27,408 nucleotides of DNA from Pelargonium nanum. Lineage: Eukaryota > Streptophyta > Magnoliopsida > Geraniales > Geraniaceae. The stretch spans positions 1 to 27,408 of the forward strand of contig JAYMTF010001000.1 of the NCBI GenBank assembly GCA_036897485.1. The letters are read 5' to 3'. The notes under the pieces were generated by a model. It was not told the DNA's origin. It was given only the letters and a program-made list of their open reading frames with translations, and searched no databases. How positions within the stretch are numbered: the stretch's first letter is position 1; every line of letters starts with the position of its first letter. Below are positions 21,101 through 27,408 of the stretch, one piece after another. The position numbers and the translations under genes were made by a program.

Positions 21101-21426
21101 CTTCGGGTGAAACAACCAACCTCGTAAAGCACCATATCATTCTCCTTTTGGTCTAGCCAAGTGAACTAGTGATTGAACCGGACTAGTTTTAAGACCGATC
21201 AATTGAGTCGGTCCAATTCTTATTTACCCAAATTTAAGCCAATTAACCCGGATCTAAGCCAAATTGATCTATGCAATTACCATTTTGCCCCTATATAATT
21301 CTCATTTATTGCAAATGTGTCATTAAACCTATTTTTGACATATAAATAGCGATATGATAAATCATTTGTCTCCTAACTTATTTCTTACTCTCTAAAATCG
21401 ACTAAAATTCTCTTCGAAAAATCCCA

Positions 21427-22140
21427 ACGACTTTTATTGAGTCTCTCAACGCTTTTCCACAAATCGCAAACCCAACGCTCTTTATTAGCAAACTCAATAC
21501 TTTTGGCCAACGTTCGGACCCAACTTTATTATCCATCCTATGCAATGAGCTGAGGCTAACCCAAAAAGGAAACAATATTTTGAATTCAAAGGAACAAGTC
21601 TCAAGGCCATCCGACACCATTTAGGTTCCAAATCAGTGAAAAACGATTTTAGTCACGGATACGCGACCCAAAATTGGATATATTTTATATTGAGCTCCGT
21701 GAAGAAAGAAGGTCACCCATACCTGGAAAATGACAATTCGAGTTCAACGGAGCAAGTCTTGAAGAAATCCGATGTTATATAGGGTTCCAAATCATTAAAA
21801 AACAAATTCAATCACAGATACGCCACCCAAAATCAAATATTTTCATCTTGCGCTTCTTGACAAAAATGATCAATAGAACATGGGAAATTAACTCTCAAAT
21901 TCAAAGGAACAATTTTCAAAGCTAACCGGCATCGTTTGAGTGTCGAAATCTGAATTACAAGTCCAATTTCGACAATTCGAATCGACTTTACGGGTATTTT
22001 CAATACACACTCCATAGTGCAATGAGACCACTTGGACACTGGAAATGATCATATGAGTCTAATGGGACGACTCCCAAGACCATCCAATAATGTTTTACTT
22101 GTCAAAACTCATTTCTAGTTATATTTTTCCTTGTGGGACT
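21427..22140. repeat. Tandem repeat, 157-158 bp period, four to five copies
   Basis: The TTCAAAGGAACAAGTCTC-like phrase starts at 21585, 21743, 21900 and 22058 (steps of 158, 157 and 158 bp). Each is followed by a GCCATCCGACACCATTTAGG-like segment and a GATACGCGACCCAAAATTG-like segment. A more diverged copy seems to precede them from about 21427. Units differ at many bases but keep their length. The array lies between the two TATA elements of the LTR-like block. Confidence 0.8.
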
Positions 22141-22340
22141 CAAAGATCACGAAATGACATCAACATTATGTCATCACGGTAACATCATAGCAACCTCAAC
22201 ATGGTTGCATGATCACATCATCATTACATCATCCTACGATGATTAAAATGACATATTTGGTAATGTGACATCATCAAAATCAAAGCATGATATCGTCATG
22301 CCTACTTGCGATCGATCACAATGCGACACATCGCCCCTGT
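22141..22340. repeat. Low-complexity CATCATC/TGACATCA cluster
   Basis: TGACATCA occurs at 22155 and 22266, with many CATCATC, GATGATT and TATGTCATCA words between. It lies immediately upstream of the TATA element at 22355. TGACNTCA-type words resemble bZIP sites; here the stretch may simply be slippage-prone sequence. Confidence 0.5.
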
Positions 22341-22779
22341 CACCGAACTGTGAGTATAAATACATCCCCAAGGGGTGAGGTATGAATCTTTTTTGGGACT
22401 TTGAGATTCATTTCTGTCATTAATTTTCACAATTTGAGTGCCCAATCTTCTCTTTAAATTGTCTCTAAAATTACACTTGCACACACCCTCGATTTCCATG
22501 ACGAGAATCTCTTATTCTCACACCCGATGCAAAATCTGAGGGCCTCCATCGGATTTTGCTTAACAGTGTGTTGTTTCGTGAGCGCGGAGACTCATTTCCA
22601 AGTCTAAGAACAAGTTCAAGACCCGACGGCCCAATTGAAGAATTTTATAATCGTGAAAGCTCATCGGATAAAGCGTTCAAGTTCAAGATGAAGACTCTAA
22701 AAAATCATGTAATGTATTTTTAGTTGACCGAGTCAAATCGGGTAAAATACAGGCCATTATAAAAGTTAACATTGTGATT

Positions 22780-23704
22780 ACACCTCCAATTTGGTCATTT
22801 TTTTATTTCATTGTAGGATTAATGAGTTTAAATTTTTATCCAAATATTTTTTTTCATAAAAGAATGCTCTATAAAAATTGGTTGTTTTTCCACACAAAAA
22901 AAAATCCAATTTTATTTTTGATGAATTGATATACATTTTATTTATTTTACACAATTTGTGAGGTTTAAACATTTTCTAAGGACCGAAAAAATAACTTTGG
23001 GAGCGTGAAAAAAGATGTAGAACAACATAAGATTCTAAGCTTATCAATGAAGATCACTATTTTAAAATTCACATGGAAAATGGAGAAATGATGAGGAGTT
23101 CGAATGAAGAGATAAAATTAAGATAATTTGTTTGTATGGTGATGGCGTCTATTCGTTACCTGCTGAATCCAACTATATTTCTTTTGGATAATCTCATAGC
23201 ATGTTTAGTTCAGTTTAGTTTTTTTTTTTTTTTTTCTTTTTTTTACTTGAATTGTTATTTTAATATAAGTATCTTGTAACTTATGCAAAAGTTGACTCAA
23301 CAAATGACATCGTTCTACTTCATCAAAATGAAAGTTATTGTAACTTGGTTTACGATCGTTTCAACTTTATTGTTGGAATAAATTTTGAACGACAAGTGAG
23401 TCATCCAAAAATAAAAATAACTTTGTTATGTCAAATTAATTTACTTCCAATCTAATTCCACTTTTGTATGCTAACTTTTCGTTTAATGATTGAGGACATT
23501 TCATTCAAAATGCATTTTATTTATTTATCTTTAATTTATGTCACATATATAATGACTTTCTTTTCTTTTATTCTTCTTCAAATCACAGCATAACATTACC
23601 CAAAAAAACCTAGGGCAATAAATATCTAGCCGATAACAAATCCATTGAATCGGAAGAAAAAGAATGAAGTAATAGTAATAAAAATGAGAACAATACATGC
23701 ATAG
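22780..23704. other. AT-rich intergenic DNA, no gene seen
   Basis: No coding frame or familiar element is seen. A long T run interrupted by one C lies at about 23218-23246. The last part is the 3' flank of the small membrane protein gene. Confidence 0.6.
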
Positions 23705-23971
23705 CTATTTTTTGGGATGAGTATTGCTAGGTTGGGCCATGCCAGTAGAGACCTTGGCGACGTCAAGCGCTGAGGCTTCAGGCTTCTTATTTAAGTATAA
23801 TGCCACGAAGCCGATTGCGACTACTAGTCCAAAACCTTTAACAGCCATTTTAAATGGAGATTGTGGCAATTGTCCCCCTTGACTTAGCACCTCGGTCGTG
23901 TTCTTTACCTTCGCTGTTGTCGTTCCCGGACTTGCATTTGCTCCCGCAGCTCTTGCCTTTTCCTTCTGCAT
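23705..23971 (-). CDS. Small single-pass membrane protein, plant-conserved type, function unknown
   Basis: The frame encodes 88 residues. The N-terminal 40 are polar and basic, with SPGTTTAKVKNTTEVLSQGG. They are followed by one hydrophobic segment, about residues 44-60 (VKGFGLVVAIGFVALYL), closed by NKK, and a short soluble tail ending in HPKK. The balanced composition, good codon-like usage and defined upstream TATA and leader support a real gene rather than a chance frame. It sounds like a family of short plant proteins of unknown role that I cannot name with certainty. A basic N-terminus ahead of one helix would suit an organelle or endomembrane anchor, but no clear targeting signal is visible. 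A leader intron ending at ATATAG just before the start codon is possible. No neighbour suggests a pathway. Confidence 0.75.
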   Translation of the reverse strand: MQKEKARAAGANASPGTTTAKVKNTTEVLSQGGQLPQSPFKMAVKGFGLVVAIGFVALYLNKKPEASALDVAKVSTGMAQPSNTHPKK

Positions 23972-24265
23972 TCTTCCTATATGATCTCCTCAACTTAACT
24001 CTAAATAATTTATTTGCTTATTGTGTTTATGCTTCTTTTTTCTTATTCTTTAGCTCCCAATCTTCTTTCACCTTTTCTATGTTTGTGAGTGTTATTTAGT
24101 TCGTGTTTGAGAGAGAGATGTATGGTTAGCATATGGTTAGATGAGTTATGGACATGATTGAATTAATGCTTAATTATTGGTGACTTCCTACTCTCACCTT
24201 TGATGTAGGACCAAGAGAACCGCACCACCTTTCATATTCTTTTAGTTTTTACCATTTATACTTCC

Positions 24266-24273
24266 TATATATA
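24266..24273 (-). promoter_or_regulatory. TATA element of the small membrane protein gene
   Basis: TATATATA on the minus strand lies 295 bp upstream of the start codon, in an otherwise unremarkable promoter stretch. The sequence between is A-rich with CTCTCTCTC and looks like a leader of about 260 bp. Confidence 0.45.
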
Positions 24274-24593
24274 ACTACTACACACACTATGATCTACTTT
24301 TTTTGGCTAGCAACCCATACAATAGTTATACATATATAACTTGTCCTCAATAATATCTTCATATTTGTATTATAATCTTTCATAATTCATACTCATTAAT
24401 TTCCATTGTATTTCAATTAATTGGACAATATGTAAATATGTTACTTTGGAAGGTCCCATTTATATGTAACAATCAAATCAACTAGACTATAGAGTTTCAA
24501 CGAATTACATGTTTGAACCGGGGCAAATGTGTACATTAGGGTGTTTGCCTACTTGTTCATGTGTACAAAAATTTATTTCACACTAAGTTGAGC
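24274..24593. other. AT-rich upstream DNA, no gene seen
   Basis: This is the upstream flank of the small membrane protein gene. No frame, repeat array or element end is recognised. Confidence 0.5.
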
Positions 24594-26888
24594 GAATGCT
24601 TAGGCCATGGATCGTGTTCTTGGAGCTTAGGCAAGAGTAGCACACTATTAGGTTAAATACTCGAGTGTGTGTTTGGAACATCATTTTAAGCGTGTGAATT
24701 CAGGTGCCCAAACAGCTCAAAATATGAAGAGAAATCTAGGAAGATTGATAAGAAATAAAGTAGTTGTGAGTATCTTCTTACCTAGGAGCGATATATATAC
24801 TTTAAACCAAAGGTGGCGACATGTAACCGTATATATAAATGATTTTTAACAGTATAAAGACCATAGTAGGTTCAAGCCATCTCTCTCAGACGCGCTCTTT
24901 CTAGGTTCCCGGTTAGGCTTACGAACCTTCATTCAGCTCTTAGGTGTGGTAGATGGTGGCTTTAGTTCCTAGGAGCTCTCACGTACTTATTTAATACTAA
25001 CATTTTAGGGACTTGCGTTCTTGAAGTAGTGTTGCTTAGGCCTTGTTGCTAAGCACATGGAGCGCAATCTTGGAGGCTCTATTAGATACGAAGCATGCAT
25101 GCTCTTCCTTCTAGTTACATCCCAAGTGTTGGTCTCTGTGAGCATTTGTGTGGTTAGGATGTCTTGGTGAGAGTAAGGGTTGAGGTCATAAGCTTCATGG
25201 AATTATGGATTTGACTCATTCTCAATTGTATTGCAATTGATGGCTTGATCGTTTTTGGAATTCCTTCCCTGGTTATGGGAGCCTTGGAGCGATTAGAAAG
25301 GTAGAACGATAAAGATGTGAACACACTCGGTTTGAGCATTTTGTTGCTGCCAAACTTTCTATGGCTGCAAAACGTGGCACTACAACGATATAATTAAATC
25401 AATTTCTACAAATGGAGACCCCGCATGAGAGGTGTTACCTAAGGGGATGGTTCATATATGCTTGATTTGAGCATTTAGACACAACAAAAGCTTGGCACTG
25501 TGGCGAATTTATTTGCCGTTGTGCAAAACTTAGTTTTTATGGCCTTCATAAAAGCCTCTTGGGAGTGATCTTGGTGTTGTCTATGGTACTACATTCGCAA
25601 ACTTATTTGGTAGTCTTTCTTGGGAGATCTCCTAATGCGAGCTCATCATCCGAGCTTCTTGGAAAATATCCCTTGTGTAAGCTCCCATGAGTGAGTTTCC
25701 GGCGCTACCTCCCTTGCCCTTCTTTCTCTGATCGAGTGTTACTAGGCAATCTCCTTAGGCGGGATGTTTTAGGTGATCTCCTTGAAAATCTCATTGGGCG
25801 AGATCCTTTGGTCTTATCTGGTGAGCTCCTTGTGTAAGCTCTTTGGGGTGGCCTCCCTGGGTGGCTTCGTCACTAAACCCATCAATAGGTATGAATCCGA
25901 GTTTGACTTGCGGGAGTGTTGAGGTGGTATGTGGGTACACTTATCTTTCCGGTATTGGTCATCTCGACTTATCATTTTTTTGCTTATATTAGTTTCCTCG
26001 AGTCCAAGCGGTACTAATTTATCATTGTCATGAACAAAAGTATGTTCCTTCGTTTGATTCGAGTTCCTGGGAAAATCATGAGAATTTTCAATACAATTTG
26101 TGAGGGCTCCGCCTTTTTCCTCCTTTTCTATTTCAAATAGAGGCTTTGGTGATTTTTTATTTTTTTATTCTTATACCATTATTAGGTCTTAATAGCTTCA
26201 GAAAATTATCTTATATACCTTTTTCTTCAAGGTCTTGAGCTTGAGCTTATCCTCTTTTTCCACTCCGCTTCAAGTAGGTCGATGTACTAACTTTTCGGAT
26301 TTTGATTTAAAACGAGACCTCTCGGTTCTTGATCGCTACGACAAGCATTCTCGGCTACTCTTCCCCATTATCTAACGAAATACTAAATAAATTTTTATAA
26401 TATTAGAAAGAAACTTGAAAGGGCAAGTTTTCAAGGTGTTATTTTCCTTTAAGGCAATGTAAGTTCCCCCATGTCCTCATCTACACTTATCTACATCTTG
26501 AGGTAAGATTTTGAGCCTTTCTTTTTCATTTCAAATTTTTTAGATGTTGAGATCTTTTTTGCTACGACTGACCAGCTATATGGATATATAAAGTTGTGGC
26601 TTAAAAACTTCCATTTTAACCATGGATTAACTTGGCATTGTACCAAAAAATTTATTTCAATCGCAATGCTGATTTTAGATGTGAAAAATTTGGGAGGTTT
26701 TATATTTTCTTAATTATACTTTCTCTTGCTTTTTTTATTTCGGTACATTATTCAGTCTTGTGGGAACCTTTAATGTTGGTATCATGTGCATTTTAATATT
26801 TGTACACATCGTTCTTGTTCTATAGTGGGATTCTATCGAAGAGGTGGTCGTGGGGGGTTCTAGCGAGCTACTTTTAGGGGGTAGCCTC
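24594..26888 (+). mobile_element. Repeat-rich non-coding 3' part of an LTR element
   Basis: There is no coding similarity. Diverged duplications are visible: GCTTAGGCCATGGATCG-like text near 24598 and again near 25050; TTTGAGCATTT near 25331 and 25465, each followed by GGCACT (25376, 25493); and GATCTCCTT / GCGAGATC-like units at about 25620-25850. The stretch leads directly into a polypurine tract and an LTR start, so it is read as the internal 3' end of a plus-strand LTR element. Its left limit is uncertain. The family cannot be named without coding sequence. Confidence 0.45.
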
Positions 26889-26896
26889 AAGGGGGG
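26889..26896 (+). other. Polypurine tract
   Basis: AAGGGGGG lies just before the TGTTACGAGAC LTR-like start. Two similar G runs precede it at 26852-26857 and 26877-26881. This is the normal position of the plus-strand primer of an LTR element. Confidence 0.55.
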
Positions 26897-26901
26897 CTGA
26901 A

Positions 26902-27408
26902 TGTTACGAGACTGATTTTATGAATTCTTGGATTTGATTCTCCTTTAATTCATGATAAAATTGTTGAATTTCCTCAAGTGATGCCTTAAGTAAGGTTGGA
27001 CACTTAATATATGAATTTAGTTAGAATTCTACAACTTCTTAAACAGATAGAAACGCCCTAAATGACATTCTGATCCAAGTGATAAGAAGAAGAATAACGC
27101 AACAAGCATGCATCGCGAGCAGAATACACCCCACCGAAGATAGATTTTGTAGGACTAGTGACACTTGCACATTTTGATATATACTTAGAGTGTTTTGTAC
27201 CCACATTTGGCTTGTACTTGTCCCGGTTTTACATGTTTTAAACTATTATATATTACTTTATTAGATTAGATGTGTTTTCTAGTGTTTTAGTGCTTTTTTT
27301 TTTATACAGACAGGTGCCGAAATCCTATCTTACGACGGCCTAAAGACGTATATATACAAGGAATCAATAGTGTTCAGGAAAGAGACAAAGCCTCTTAACC
27401 CTATCCTA
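26902..27408 (+). mobile_element. Start of a 3' LTR, cut by the window end
   Basis: It begins TGTTACGAGACTG right after the polypurine tract. It has about 450 bp of AT-rich U3-like sequence and a TATATATAC element at 27349-27357. The window ends inside it, so R, U5 and the target duplication are not visible. Confidence 0.5.

Larger units (their letters stand above)
20256..22760 (+). mobile_element. Long LTR-like non-coding block, plus orientation
   Basis: The block is about 2.5 kb without coding frames. It begins with text such as AAATTTGGCCTCTTAAAATAGCC, followed by the CACGTG cluster, TATA elements at 21341 and 22355, a 158 bp tandem array, and a final leader-like segment (22380-22740) with the inverted pair GCAAAATC / GATTTTGC near 22528-22560. 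The order of U3-like, TATA and R/U5-like parts suggests a very long LTR of the Tat/Ogre kind, or an LTR plus leader. I could not find paired ends or target duplications, so the limits and the family are uncertain. Confidence 0.5.

Noticed and set aside
23218-23246. Long T run as the tail of a minus-strand retroposon
   Set aside because: No body with pol III boxes, coding text or target duplication was found beside it.

Overview
This window looks like nuclear DNA of a flowering plant, probably a dicot. It holds one intron-containing gene that closely matches plant CBSX6, one small single-pass membrane protein gene, and between them about 19 kb of old, nested transposable elements (LTR elements, an L1-type LINE and a tRNA-derived SINE). 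Most open reading frames in the middle are chance readings through repeats, LTRs or antisense to element genes.

Layout. 475-3365 (minus): CBSX6-like gene, two coding exons split by a 1.6 kb intron that carries an LTR-like stretch. 3926-4373: a foldback (MITE-like) element just upstream of that gene. About 4400-10314 (minus): a Ty3/gypsy remnant with a long LTR on the right (about 8.2-10.3 kb), a leader, decayed gag (about 6.4-7.95 kb), then non-coding tandem repeats of 50, 42 and about 80 bp. I see no pol in it, so it may be a gag-only or non-autonomous element. 10315-18649 (minus): a Ty1/copia remnant with LTR, primer-binding-site-like sequence and pieces of gag, protease, integrase and reverse transcriptase. 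A SINE (12413-12558) and a 5.3 kb LINE (13051-18359) sit inside it, each bounded by its own target-site duplication. 18708-20114 (minus): a solo LTR with matching ends and a near-perfect 5 bp duplication. About 20.25-22.76 kb (plus): a second long, LTR-like non-coding block with a cluster of CACGTG motifs and a four- to five-copy 158 bp tandem array. 23705-23971 (minus): the small membrane protein gene with a TATA element about 300 bp upstream. About 24.6-27.4 kb (plus): repeat-rich 3' end of another LTR element, with a polypurine tract at 26889 and an LTR start at 26902 that runs off the window.

Order of events readable from the sequence: the copia element was in place first; the LINE landed right beside its primer-binding site, at the start of gag, and the SINE landed further along gag. 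The copia piece stops abruptly against the gypsy LTR at about 10314. The two host genes are not evidently functionally linked; they are simply the genic edges of a retrotransposon-filled interval. I found no sign of a new multi-gene system. The most unusual things are the precisely phased tandem arrays inside the LTR elements, the CACGTG cluster, and the gag-without-pol architecture.
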